Positions 1 to 7,937 of a DNA stretch of 64,000 bases are shown here, piece after piece (position 1 is the stretch's first letter; each line of letters starts with the position of its first letter). The stretch is taken from contig JBGFSY010000001.1 of NCBI GenBank assembly GCA_041277045.1, positions 62,001 to 126,000 of the forward strand, written 5' to 3'. The notes beneath the pieces are model-generated. The model was not told where the DNA came from, ran no database searches, and was given only the letters and a program-made list of their open reading frames with translations. The position numbers and the translations under genes were made by a program. The stretch is from Reddybacter sp041277045. Lineage in GTDB: Bacteria; Pseudomonadota; Gammaproteobacteria; Pseudomonadales; Porticoccaceae.

Positions 1-1185
1 GTGCTTCTATTGAATGACAATGAAGAAGGCTTAGATGAATACAGCAAGTATCGAGAGAAGGTGGTTGATATTGAGCTGGCTTTTGCGCCTAGTGCTGAAG
101 AATGTGCTTCGATAGCAATATCTCCAACAACTTCAGGGCTGAAAATACTTAAGGATCTTTCAATATCCCTGGGTGTTTCAAATATCCGTACAATTCATAA
201 AACTAAAAGGTTGGTTTTAAAGATTGAAGAAATTTTTTCTGGGCTAGATGACCAAGTTCTTAGGTTAGCATTAAGCTCAACAGTTCTATATTCATACTGC
301 TTCTATCGGTCAGGTAATGAGAAAATCCCAACTCTTGATTATGTCCTAAATATCGGAACAGCTTTGCATGGATTTGGTGAAAAAAAGCAGGTGAGTGATC
401 AACATAAGGCATGGAACTCGTTTCTTCAGAATTATGGGTATACACATACTGATGAATTAGACAAGGTACTTGCACAAGGAGTTAAGGCAGGCTATTTCGA
501 TGAACCTTTACTGAAGAAAATAGCTTTCGCAAAAAATGCAGAATTATTATCTTCGCGTTCGACACAAGAGTTCTCAGATGCTTGGGACCTTTATCACAAT
601 ACGTTTGAAGATAATGAGAATGATCTTGTAGCTGGCCTGTCAGATAGCTTAAAAAATAATGCAAAGAATATCTCCCCGTTAAACATTAATGGAACTGTGG
701 TACTTCTGAAAGAGCTTGGTCATGAGGAGCTTGCGTCAGAGCTGGTTGATTATTATATATCTCAAAGATCAGAGGACTCGAAAATATTTAACCTTTCTGA
801 TTATGCTTTTGCGGGTGATATTACAGATCAGGAAATACGAGATAAGTTTAGTGAAAAATATTCAGAAGTAGAAAGCAAGCCCTCGCTAAAAGAAGTACTT
901 AAAAAACTATCAAGTACGAACAGTTGGTCTCACATCGATGAACAGGTATTAGCCGAAACAAGTGCAGATGAATATTTTGAATTCTTCACTCACGAAACAG
1001 GCAAGCATTTAGATAGCTACGTGCGAGCCGCACTTAAATTTAAAGGGTTTTCAAAAGGCGGGGATCAACAAGAAATAATAGGTAATAATGTAGAAGCTGC
1101 GCTATTAAGAATTGCGGGCACATCAAAATTAAATAAGCGTAGGGTGAATAAGTTTGGCATATCACACAGACCACCCAGCGCATAA
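1..1185 (+). CDS. Partial protein, C-terminal part of a KAP-like P-loop NTPase (tentative)
   Basis: The reading frame is open from the left edge, so the GTG at base 1 need not be the real start and the N-terminal part is probably missing. The visible 394 residues contain no Walker A or B motif. They are mostly helical and charged, and end in a basic stretch, KLNKRRVNKFGI, that recalls the C-terminal end of KAP-type P-loop NTPase-fold proteins; the family call rests on that resemblance alone. The stop codon lies inside a degenerate attC-like site, as often happens with integron cassette genes, and the DNA is much more AT-rich than the core genes further right. I infer a cassette-borne or otherwise acquired gene. 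The function is unknown; KAP-like ATPases are often found in accessory and defence regions. Confidence 0.45.
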   Translation: MLLLNDNEEGLDEYSKYREKVVDIELAFAPSAEECASIAISPTTSGLKILKDLSISLGVSNIRTIHKTKRLVLKIEEIFSGLDDQVLRLALSSTVLYSYCFYRSGNEKIPTLDYVLNIGTALHGFGEKKQVSDQHKAWNSFLQNYGYTHTDELDKVLAQGVKAGYFDEPLLKKIAFAKNAELLSSRSTQEFSDAWDLYHNTFEDNENDLVAGLSDSLKNNAKNISPLNINGTVVLLKELGHEELASELVDYYISQRSEDSKIFNLSDYAFAGDITDQEIRDKFSEKYSEVESKPSLKEVLKKLSSTNSWSHIDEQVLAETSADEYFEFFTHETGKHLDSYVRAALKFKGFSKGGDQQEIIGNNVEAALLRIAGTSKLNKRRVNKFGISHRPPSA

Positions 1186-1236
1186 TAATCGCATCCAGCT
1201 GACCGTAAAAAGCGCCAGCTGATGCGGGCATTAGGT
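1180..1236 (+). other. Degenerate attC-like recombination site
   Basis: Bases 1190-1201 and 1216-1226 form an 11-bp stem (CGCAT + CAGCTG against CAGCTGATGCG) with C1195 unpaired. Such an extrahelical base is characteristic of folded integron attC sites. The outer boxes are poor: GCATAAT at 1180 in place of RYYYAAC, and ATTAGGT at 1230 in place of GTTRRRY, so the G at the normal crossover point is lost. It ends the upstream ORF and precedes the next one. I read it as a worn attC that may no longer recombine. Confidence 0.5.
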
Positions 1237-1252
1237 AGATAAGGAAAATCCA

Positions 1253-1405
1253 TTGGAAGTAAAGCGTAAAAAGAGGCGGTCTAGAGCAAAAGGCATTGCT
1301 GAAACTTATATACATATCAAAGATATTCCGGAATCTTTAACTAAAGAGGAAGCTCGCTTATATCTTGAAAAAAACATTTATAAATGGGCTGAAAAAAAAC
1401 TTTAA
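1253..1405 (+). CDS. Small basic hypothetical protein, 50 aa
   Basis: This short frame starts at TTG 1253, seven bases after an AAGGA ribosome-binding site at 1241-1245. It encodes a very basic N-terminus (EVKRKKRRSRAKG) followed by a helical segment ending in KWAEKKL. It sits immediately after the degenerate attC-like site, where a cassette gene would be expected to start. Its last 41 bases overlap the next ORF in another frame, so the two may be translationally coupled. No family is recognised. Support is the strong ribosome-binding site and the position; the non-ATG start is the main weakness. Confidence 0.4.
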   Translation: MEVKRKKRRSRAKGIAETYIHIKDIPESLTKEEARLYLEKNIYKWAEKKL

Positions 1406-2006
1406 GAACGAAGTTTTTATAAAAATATCCGTAGAAGATGGATCGCTAATAATAAAGGTTCTTGTTGGCGGTCTAGCAATCGCCAATTTAGTTGCAAATT
1501 ATGGAAGCCTACGTAGTGGTATAGATCAGGTTGTAGATGATTCGCGTAATTTTTCAGGGATGGTTATTGCGCAATTTAAACAAGATGAGCGCATTCCAGA
1601 TCAATCTATAATTCGAGCAGAGCGCCGGTTAGGCGTTCCTGGAAAGATTCAAAGATTTTATAAAAAACTAGATAAAGTAAACTTGGATGATAATAGTCGC
1701 AATGAACGCACTGTGATAATAGATGATTTAAAAGATGAATTTATATCTATTATTGAACTTCTGGAAGCACCAGAAGACAGAGAAATGTTTATAGCTGAAA
1801 CTCCTGAGCTTCTTACTTCGCAGTTAGGTCAATCTTTACCAGCACCTATACATGGCGCTATTACACTTCAAGGTATAAGTGATTATGGTAATGAGCTATT
1901 TATTGCGCCGTCTCCTGAGTTACCTGCACCATCTGAACCTCCATTCCCCACTCCTAACTATGGTAGTAATTTAACTATGGCTAACAGGGACGAGGATGAC
2001 GAATAA
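1365..2006 (+). CDS. Hypothetical cassette protein with one hydrophobic segment, 213 aa
   Basis: The frame begins at TTG 1365; a GAGGA motif lies 14 bases upstream, so the start is uncertain and translation may rely on coupling to the overlapping 50-aa ORF. The N-terminus is basic, followed by a hydrophobic stretch around residues 28-45 (LIIKVLVGGLAIANLVA) that could be a single membrane helix. A charged middle follows, then a Pro-rich C-terminal tail with repeated PAPSEPPFP-type sequence and an acidic end (DEDDE). The stop codon is three bases before the R'' box of the attC at 2010-2087, so this is the gene of that cassette. No family is recognised. AT-rich composition fits an acquired gene. 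Confidence 0.55.
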   Translation: MKKTFINGLKKNFKNEVFIKISVEDGSLIIKVLVGGLAIANLVANYGSLRSGIDQVVDDSRNFSGMVIAQFKQDERIPDQSIIRAERRLGVPGKIQRFYKKLDKVNLDDNSRNERTVIIDDLKDEFISIIELLEAPEDREMFIAETPELLTSQLGQSLPAPIHGAITLQGISDYGNELFIAPSPELPAPSEPPFPTPNYGSNLTMANRDEDDE

Positions 2007-2009
2007 TCT

Positions 2010-2087
2010 ACCTAACAAGGCGCTACAGTTGACCAGTAATACGCCGCTTCGCTCTGTATTACGGTCAACTGATCTTAAGCGTTAGGC
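2010..2087 (+). other. Integron attC site
   Basis: The site runs from an R'' box ACCTAAC (2010-2016, consensus RYYYAAC) to an R' box GTTAGGC (2081-2087, consensus GTTRRRY). Between them CAGTTGACC (2026-2034) pairs with GGTCAACTG (2063-2071), and GTAATAC (2036-2042) pairs with GTATTAC (2056-2062), giving 16 bp with A2035 unpaired. Size, boxes, the bulged base and a position three bases after an ORF stop are those of chromosomal-integron attC sites. The orientation means attI and intI should lie to the left of this window. Confidence 0.92.
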
Positions 2088-2156
2088 GCTATCACTGAAC
2101 GGGTTGCACTGATAGCAGTCGTTAATAAAACAACTCATACCTACAAGGAGTCGACG

Positions 2157-2453
2157 ATGATGAAGCGAACATTGATTATCTCCATTTTAACCGCTGCCCT
2201 ATGTATATCTGGTGGTCTCGCATCCGCGGCTGACCAGCAAACGTAAATCTATTGCGGCCAACTCATGACGGAACAAGAACGTAACGAACATCGCGCCAGG
2301 ATGCGTGCGGCGAAAACTAAGGAGGAGCGAGAACAAATCCTCAAGAAAATTATGAGCGCATGAAAGAGCGCGCTAAGGCCCAGAGTGTAACCCTCGGTTA
2401 GAGGCAGTGGCATGGGGCCTAGCGGTGGTGGTAAGGGTTCTGGTGGCGGCTGA
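2157..2453 (+). pseudogene. Decayed small secreted-protein gene in a terminal cassette
   Basis: A good AAGGAG site (2145-2150) precedes ATG 2157 and a clear signal peptide ending ASAAD. The frame is broken by TAA at 2244. It continues in frame with MTEQERNEHRARMRAAKT, then shifts near 2340 into a frame reading ENYERMKERAKAQ, and shifts again into a Gly-rich tail, RGSGMGPSGGGKGSGGG, stopping at 2453. The pieces together resemble a family of short secreted, charged, Glu/Arg-rich proteins with a glycine-rich end found in gammaproteobacteria. One nonsense change and two frameshifts make it a pseudogene. It starts just after an intact attC and is followed by half an attC, so it was probably the last cassette of the array. 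Confidence 0.7.
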
Positions 2454-2892
2454 AGGCTCTAATCGGCATATCGCCTAACAATCAGCTCCAGTGGGAAGAG
2501 CAAGTATCCCTGCAACACCCTGAGCTAGCCATAGCCAGGTAAGCATGACGTTCATTTCAACACTGACCGTACTCAAGTGCATACTGACAACTCTAATCAC
2601 GAACACTTCCCGCAATCACAACTCAAACCATGAAACGGTTAAAAACCCATTTATCAGCCTTTCACCTACTACCGCCATCGGCGAAACTGAAGAGACTGGT
2701 CGTTAACTGTACGACAGAAATGAAAAATGCTTTGTAAAAAGGCGCTAGAACTCACGTCGACCCTGTAGTGAGTTCGCATCACTTGGCCATGAAATATATT
2801 TTGAAGTGTCTACTATGCGTCTACAAATGGGTTTAACAAGAATTACAAAACCGCAGATATTTTATTTTTTAGCCGTAACCTACTGATTTTAT
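2454..2892. other. Non-coding stretch between cassette array and tRNA-Leu
   Basis: No credible gene is seen on either strand. Besides the half attC it contains a 7-bp perfect inverted repeat, AACTCAC at 2749-2755 and GTGAGTT at 2768-2774, which can form a hairpin without a clear T-run. The rest is AT-rich unassigned sequence that may be debris of former cassettes. Confidence 0.5.
2473..2515 (+). other. Half attC site (R'' side only)
   Basis: GCCTAAC at 2473-2479 is a perfect R'' box, followed by an L''-like stretch and a weak hairpin (GGGA against TCCC). It lies 20 bases after the end of the decayed cassette gene. No GTTRRRY box follows within the next few hundred bases, so the right half appears lost. 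It probably marks the eroded end of the array. Confidence 0.5.
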
Positions 2893-2979
2893 TGGTGCCC
2901 GGAGCCGGAATCGAACCGGCACGGCCGTGAAGCCGCAAGATTTTAAGTCTTGTGTGTCTACCAATTTCACCATCCGGGC
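2893..2979 (-). tRNA. tRNA-Leu (anticodon UAA)
   Basis: Read on the minus strand, the gene starts GCCCGGA at 2979 and ends with matching TCCGGGC, the discriminator A and an encoded CCA at 2893. The anticodon loop is TTAAAAT with anticodon TAA. The long variable arm (CGGCTTCACGGCCG) is typical of leucine tRNA. It follows tRNA-Cys and pgsA, an arrangement known from pseudomonads. Confidence 0.97.
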
Positions 2980-3071
2980 AGTACTGCGGAGTGTTCTAAA
3001 TAGCTTGCGTATCACGCACTGGTTTTTATTGCTTTAGTCGACAGCACTGGCAGGTGTGCTGTACAAAATAA

Positions 3072-3145
3072 TGGAGGCTGGAGTCGGAATCGAACCGGCG
3101 TACACGGAGTTGCAGTCCGCTGCATGACCACTCTGCCATCCAGCC
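3072..3145 (-). tRNA. tRNA-Cys (anticodon GCA)
   Basis: On the minus strand the acceptor arms are GGCTGGA (5' at 3145) and TCCAGCC, then T and an encoded CCA ending at 3072. The anticodon arm reads CGGACTGCAACTCCG with anticodon GCA. It lies between pgsA and tRNA-Leu on the same strand and is probably co-transcribed with them. Confidence 0.97.
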
Positions 3146-3202
3146 TCAAAAGAGGCGAAATTGTACCCGAGCATTCCGCCAATGAACAGGGTTGATAGTG
3201 GC

Positions 3203-3784
3203 TTAATCCGGTTTTTCAGGTTTAACCTGGGCACCCTGCAGCAGTTGTGGTGCGGCAATTTTCAAATAGACCAGCATCGACCACAACGTGAGTAGTGCCG
3301 CGGCATATAAGAGCACATAACCCAAGCCACCCAGCAGGGCAAATTGGTCGGGATTAAAGGCCAGTAAGACGATAATGGCGATCATTTGCAGGGTGGTTTT
3401 GATCTTGCCGATATTCGACACCGCAACGCTGGTACGGTCGCCGATCTCAGCCATCCATTCGCGCAGGGCGGAGATAACGATCTCGCGACTAATAATGACG
3501 ATAACGGGAATGGCGAAGGCCAGTGAGGGGTTGCGCTGGAGCAGAATAATCAGCGCCACGGCAACGATAAGCTTGTCGGCCACGGGGTCGAGAAAGGCAC
3601 CGAAGGGTGTTTCCTGATTGAGCTTTCTGGCCAGATAGCCGTCGAGTAGATCCGTAAGGGCAGCAAAGCCAAAAATCGCGCCACTGGCGAGATAGCTCCA
3701 TTGCCAGGGCAGGTAAAAAACCACGATCAGCAGAGGGATAAGCGCGACCCGCAGGAGGGTCAGCATGTTAGGTAAATTGAGCAT
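3203..3784 (-). CDS. pgsA: CDP-diacylglycerol-glycerol-3-phosphate 3-phosphatidyltransferase
   Basis: This integral membrane enzyme transfers a phosphatidyl group from CDP-diacylglycerol to glycerol-3-phosphate, the committed step to phosphatidylglycerol and cardiolipin. The CDP-alcohol phosphatidyltransferase signature DG-x2-AR-x8-G-x3-D-x3-D is complete (DGYLARKLNQETPFGAFLD, around residues 47-66). Several hydrophobic helices follow, and the length of 193 aa is normal. It starts 31 bases after uvrC and is followed by two tRNA genes on the same strand, the classical gacA-uvrC-pgsA-tRNA order of pseudomonads. It is probably transcribed from promoters further upstream. Confidence 0.95.
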   Translation of the reverse strand: MLNLPNMLTLLRVALIPLLIVVFYLPWQWSYLASGAIFGFAALTDLLDGYLARKLNQETPFGAFLDPVADKLIVAVALIILLQRNPSLAFAIPVIVIISREIVISALREWMAEIGDRTSVAVSNIGKIKTTLQMIAIIVLLAFNPDQFALLGGLGYVLLYAAALLTLWSMLVYLKIAAPQLLQGAQVKPEKPD

Positions 3785-3815
3785 GAAAATCCGCTTTTAA
3801 AAAGTCGCTAGCAAG

Positions 3816-5639
3816 TTACCCGTTGTGGAGGGTGCTGTAAATGGTTTCGGCCACTTTTCGGTTGATTGAGGGCACGCGCATCAAATCTGCGACGCTGGCT
3901 TTCTCTACCGCCGCGACACCACCGAAAAATCGCAGCAACTCGCGCCGCCGCTTGGGGCCAACGCCAGCAATGCCTTCGAGGCGCGAGGTGTGGCGCTTTT
4001 TATCGCGTCGCTGGCGATGCCCGGTGATGGCAAAGCGGTGAGCTTCGTCGCGTATTTGCTGTATCAACAGCAGGCCACTGGGCTCGGGCAGTATTTCCCG
4101 CTCACCGTTGTCGGTGGTCAGCAGCAGGGTTTCGAGGCCGGGTTTACGGCTCGAGCCCTTGGCGATACCAACCAGCGTCACGCCCACGACGCCGAGTTCG
4201 CCGAGTACATCTTCGGCAATACGCAGTTGCCCTTTGCCACCGTCTATAAAGAGAATGTCGGGCAGGCTGCCCTCACCGTCCTGCAGGCGTTTATAGCGCC
4301 GGCGCAGGGCTTGTTCCATGGCGGCATAGTCATCGCCGGGGGTAATGTTTTCAATATTAAAGCGCCGGTAATCCGACTTTAGTGGCCCTTCCTGATTAAA
4401 CACCACGCAGGAGGCAACGGTGGCCTCACCGCTGCTATGGCTAATATCAAAGCATTCCAGCCGCTCGGGCAACTCGTCCAACCCCAAAGTGCTTTGCAGT
4501 TTTACATAACGCTGGTAGATGTTGGAGGCCGCCGCCATCTTGCTGGTGAGGTTTTGCTCGGCGGTGCGCGTCGCCAGTTCTATCCACTTGCGCCGTGTGC
4601 CCCGGCTGACAGTATTAATCGCGACCTTGCGCCCGGCTGCTGTTTGCAGGGCTTGCTCAAGCACGGTTTGTTCTTCGAGGCTGGCACCAATGGCAATTTC
4701 TTTGGGGATCTCAGACGCCAGATTCGTCTTGAGATAGTGCTGGGGAATGAACTCACTGAGCAACTCACTGCCCGTCAAAGCGAGCGGGCTGCGCGGGTAA
4801 AAGCTGCGGCTGCCCAATATGCGGCCGTGGCGAATATAGAGCACGTGAATGCAGGCATCGCTGCCCTCCATAGCAAAACCGAGCACGTCGATATTGCCAT
4901 TGCCCGATTCAATCACCTGCTGGGCCTGCACCTGGCGCATAGCAGAAATCTGATCGCGATAGGTGGCGGCATCTTCAAAAGCCAGCTCGGTGCTGGCCTT
5001 ATCCATCGCCTGTTCCAGTTCTTTCATTAACGAGGGATTCTCACCGGTGAGGAACATCTGCGTATGGCGCACATCGCGCTGGTATTCATCCTTTTCAATC
5101 AAGCCTACACAGGGTGCATTGCAGCGTTTAATTTGATATTGCAGGCAGGGCCGGGAGCGATTTTTAAAAAAGGTGTCCTGACACTGGCGCACGCGAAAGG
5201 TCTTCTGCAAAAAACTCATGCTCTCGCGCACCGCCTGTACACCCGGAAAGGGGCCGAAATAGGTGCCCTTGCGCCGCTTGGCGCCCCGATGGAAAGAGAG
5301 CCGGGGGAAGTCGTCATTACTCGAGAGAAAAATATAGGGGTAAGACTTATCGTCGCGCAGCAGTATGTTGAAGGGCGGTTTGTATTCTTTAATGAGATTT
5401 TGCTCGAGCAATAAAGCCTCAAGCTCGGTCTCGGTAACCGTTACCTCAACATTGACGATGCGCTTAACCAAGGCGTGGGTTTTGGGTGCCAGACCACTTT
5501 TGCGAAAATAGCTACCCACGCGCTTGCGCAGGTTTTTGGCTTTACCAACATATAAGACAGCGCCGTCTGCGCCCAGCATTTGATAAACACCGGGGCGGGA
5601 GGTCAGGTTTTTTAGAAATACAGCAGCATCAAAAGACAT
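3816..5639 (-). CDS. uvrC: Excinuclease ABC subunit C
   Basis: UvrC makes the 3' and 5' incisions around bulky lesions in nucleotide excision repair, acting with UvrA and UvrB. The GIY-YIG nuclease is at the N-terminus (GVYQMLGADGAVLYVGKAKN, about residues 17-36). A Cys-containing region (CQ..C..C) and a UVR segment follow, then the RNase H-like second nuclease, with tandem helix-hairpin-helix motifs at the C-terminus (GVGPKRRRELLRFFGG). The length of 607 aa is usual for the family. It is downstream of the gacA-type regulator and upstream of pgsA on the same strand. Confidence 0.97.
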   Translation of the reverse strand: MSFDAAVFLKNLTSRPGVYQMLGADGAVLYVGKAKNLRKRVGSYFRKSGLAPKTHALVKRIVNVEVTVTETELEALLLEQNLIKEYKPPFNILLRDDKSYPYIFLSSNDDFPRLSFHRGAKRRKGTYFGPFPGVQAVRESMSFLQKTFRVRQCQDTFFKNRSRPCLQYQIKRCNAPCVGLIEKDEYQRDVRHTQMFLTGENPSLMKELEQAMDKASTELAFEDAATYRDQISAMRQVQAQQVIESGNGNIDVLGFAMEGSDACIHVLYIRHGRILGSRSFYPRSPLALTGSELLSEFIPQHYLKTNLASEIPKEIAIGASLEEQTVLEQALQTAAGRKVAINTVSRGTRRKWIELATRTAEQNLTSKMAAASNIYQRYVKLQSTLGLDELPERLECFDISHSSGEATVASCVVFNQEGPLKSDYRRFNIENITPGDDYAAMEQALRRRYKRLQDGEGSLPDILFIDGGKGQLRIAEDVLGELGVVGVTLVGIAKGSSRKPGLETLLLTTDNGEREILPEPSGLLLIQQIRDEAHRFAITGHRQRRDKKRHTSRLEGIAGVGPKRRRELLRFFGGVAAVEKASVADLMRVPSINRKVAETIYSTLHNG

Positions 5640-5673
5640 AGAAACTAGAAAGCAACGGCGCTAGTAATCACAA

Positions 5674-6336
5674 TTAAATAATTTCATCCGGGTCGACCAG
5701 TCCGTATTTTACAGCGGTCAGCGTTAACTCAACATCGTTATGCACATTGAGCTTTTCAAACACCCGGTATTTATGGGTATTAATCGTCTTGGGGCTAACG
5801 TTCAGCACAGCGGCTATTTTATTGGGTCGGTGGCCGCTGCAAATCATTTGCGTAATCTGCAGCTCCCGCTTCGACAGACGAGCGAAGGGCGATGCCTCCT
5901 GCCCGGAGGCCAAACCATTAATCACCAATTGCTGGGCAATAGCTGAACTGACGTAGACCTCACCGGCGAGCACTTTATGCACCGCCTGGCGTATTTCATC
6001 GTGCTCGGCATTTTTAGTGATATAACCCACAGCCCCGGCTTTTAAGAGCTTGGCGGGATAAATATCATCATTAAAGGCGCTAATAACAATCACTTTAAGA
6101 CTGGGCTTAGAGGCCAATAAACGATCCGTCGCCTCAAGTCCGCCCATGCCGGGCATGCGGATATCCATAAATACAATGTCGGGCTGCAACTCACGCACCA
6201 TACCCAGGGCCTGCTCGCCACTGGAGCATTCGCCGACAACAACGACACCGTCAATATCATCAATTAAACCGCAAATGCCCATGCGTACGAGGTCGTGGTC
6301 ATCGACCACAATCACTTTATGTAATGCTTCACTCAC
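5674..6336 (-). CDS. gacA: Response regulator of the GacA/UvrY type
   Basis: This is a two-domain response regulator. The receiver domain carries the acidic pair D12-D13 and the phospho-acceptor D58 in FMDIRMPGMGG. A LuxR-type helix-turn-helix follows (ICSGHRPNKIAAVLNVSPKT, about residues 165-185). The length (220 aa) and the position directly upstream of uvrC-pgsA identify the GacA/UvrY branch, which in relatives is activated by the hybrid kinase GacS/BarA and turns on Rsm/Csr small RNAs. The cognate kinase is not in this window. The gene lies 24 bases after murB, so it may also be read from the lipid A/wall operon. Confidence 0.92.
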   Translation of the reverse strand: MSEALHKVIVVDDHDLVRMGICGLIDDIDGVVVVGECSSGEQALGMVRELQPDIVFMDIRMPGMGGLEATDRLLASKPSLKVIVISAFNDDIYPAKLLKAGAVGYITKNAEHDEIRQAVHKVLAGEVYVSSAIAQQLVINGLASGQEASPFARLSKRELQITQMICSGHRPNKIAAVLNVSPKTINTHKYRVFEKLNVHNDVELTLTAVKYGLVDPDEII

Positions 6337-6360
6337 TGACTTAAATCCCTTTTGCAGAAC

Positions 6361-7440
6361 TTATAACGACGTAGACAAGCCCAGGATCTGTGGCTCAATA
6401 ACCAGAAGAATACCAAAGCGCCGTTCAATATCCACAATAATATCTTCCGCCAACTGCAGCAGTTGCCGCCCACTGCAAGCACCGCTATTTACTAGCACCA
6501 GAGCATGCTCGCGATGAACGCCACAACCCTGCCCCGCTGCGCCCTTCCAACCGGCCTGATCAATTAACCAGGCAGCGGGCAGCTTGATTGTGCCATCGGG
6601 CTGGGGATAACCGGGCAACTGGGGATACTGTGCCTGCAACTGCTGCCAACGCTCACTACTCATCACCGGGTTTTTAAAGAAGCTCCCGGCATTGGGCTGA
6701 ACGGCGGGGTCCGGCAGCTTTTGCTGGCGGATACGGCACACTGCCTCGCTAACTTGCTGGGGGCTAAATTTTAGCCCCAAATCAAGGGCCTGTGACTGAC
6801 CTGTTTTTGATGTCGCAGACAGGGCCGCCGCCAATGCCGGGTAACTGATGTCGATATTGGGCTGCTCGCTTAAGACCAGTGTCACTGATGTGATAACAAG
6901 CTGCCCGGCCGCACTCTGTTTAAAGACGCTATCACGGTAGCCAAACTGGCAGTCGCTTTTACTAAAGCTCACTGCATGACCGGTGTTGATTTCAAGGGCT
7001 TGCAGACTGACAAAGCGATCGCTAATTTCCAGCCCATAAGCCCCGATATTTTGTATCGGTGCCGCGCCGACAAGACCGGGTATTAATGATAGGTTTTCAA
7101 GGCCATAACTCTTTTCAGCCAAGGTGTGCTGCACAAACTGATGCCAGTTTTCACCCGCCGCCGCCGTCCAGTGAACCGTTTTGCTATTACTGCCTTGCTC
7201 ACAACGCTCAATACCACGGGTCGCTATCTGAATAACCAGCCCCGATATATCGCTGGCGAGCACCACATTGCTACCACCACCAAGCACCGTGACCCGGAGT
7301 TTATGGGCTCTGGCGTGGGCTAGCGCTTCGGCTAACTCGTCATTGCTGCTCACCCGACTGAAAAACTCTGCCCGCCCCGGCAAGGCTAGGGTATTTAGTG
7401 CTAGAAGGCTGACATTGGCGCGAATGTTCACGTCATTCAC
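6361..7440 (-). CDS. murB: UDP-N-acetylenolpyruvoylglucosamine reductase
   Basis: MurB is the FAD enzyme that reduces UDP-GlcNAc-enolpyruvate to UDP-MurNAc with NADPH in the cytoplasm. The FAD-binding region is seen in VTVLGGGSNVVL (about residues 50-61) and the substrate region in IPGLVGAAPIQNIGAYGLE. The NAGSFFKNP motif contains the catalytic serine region. At 359 aa it is a type I MurB. Its start overlaps the end of the phosphatase gene by 8 bases, the same order as in pseudomonads, so the genes are translationally coupled. Confidence 0.95.
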   Translation of the reverse strand: MNDVNIRANVSLLALNTLALPGRAEFFSRVSSNDELAEALAHARAHKLRVTVLGGGSNVVLASDISGLVIQIATRGIERCEQGSNSKTVHWTAAAGENWHQFVQHTLAEKSYGLENLSLIPGLVGAAPIQNIGAYGLEISDRFVSLQALEINTGHAVSFSKSDCQFGYRDSVFKQSAAGQLVITSVTLVLSEQPNIDISYPALAAALSATSKTGQSQALDLGLKFSPQQVSEAVCRIRQQKLPDPAVQPNAGSFFKNPVMSSERWQQLQAQYPQLPGYPQPDGTIKLPAAWLIDQAGWKGAAGQGCGVHREHALVLVNSGACSGRQLLQLAEDIIVDIERRFGILLVIEPQILGLSTSL

Positions 7441-7936
7441 TCGATGGGGAATCGTTCAACAGCTCTGCTCGCAAATGTGCCAACAAACCCTCCGCTGCTA
7501 GTTCGACCATATCCAGTACCTGTTCAAAACCTTCCGCACCCCCGGCGTAGGGGTCGGGCACTTCATCGATCGAGCCCTGCCCAAAGGGCAAAAACAGGCT
7601 TAGCATGCCACCGAAATGACGCGGCTGCAGTTGCTGTAAATTCGCCAGGTTTTTGCCGTCCATCGCCAGAATATAATCAAACAGATCGAAATCAGCCGCT
7701 CTTACCTGCCGTGCGCGCAAATGACTCAAGTCATAACCGCGCTGCTGCCCTGCTAAAAGCGTACGCGGGTCGGGCTGCTTACCAAGATGCCAGTCGCCGG
7801 TGCCGGCGGAATCAATGTGAATTTGGCTAGCCAAACCCTGCTCAGCCACGCGTTTTTCAAACACCGCATGAGCGGTCGGCGAGCGACAGATATTGCCTAG
7901 GCACACAAAAAGAACCGCTATTTCAGCCTTTGCCAT
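7433..7936 (-). CDS. Low-molecular-weight protein-tyrosine phosphatase
   Basis: The 167-aa protein starts at ATG 7936, giving MAKAEIAVLFVCLGNICRS with the C-x5-R-S phosphate-binding loop beginning at Cys12. The acid-loop motif DPYAGG is near the C-terminus. A longer in-frame extension up to 8275 is possible but would overprint kdsB, so this start is preferred; it lies one base past the kdsB stop. In relatives this gene also sits between kdsB and murB, and such enzymes often act on bacterial tyrosine kinases of polysaccharide export. The substrate here cannot be told from sequence. Confidence 0.9.
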   Translation of the reverse strand: MAKAEIAVLFVCLGNICRSPTAHAVFEKRVAEQGLASQIHIDSAGTGDWHLGKQPDPRTLLAGQQRGYDLSHLRARQVRAADFDLFDYILAMDGKNLANLQQLQPRHFGGMLSLFLPFGQGSIDEVPDPYAGGAEGFEQVLDMVELAAEGLLAHLRAELLNDSPSSE

Positions 7937-7937
7937 T

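Noticed and set aside
4437..5030. Plus-strand 197-aa open frame opposite uvrC
   Set aside because: It overlaps intact uvrC on the other strand and has no ribosome-binding site or known fold.
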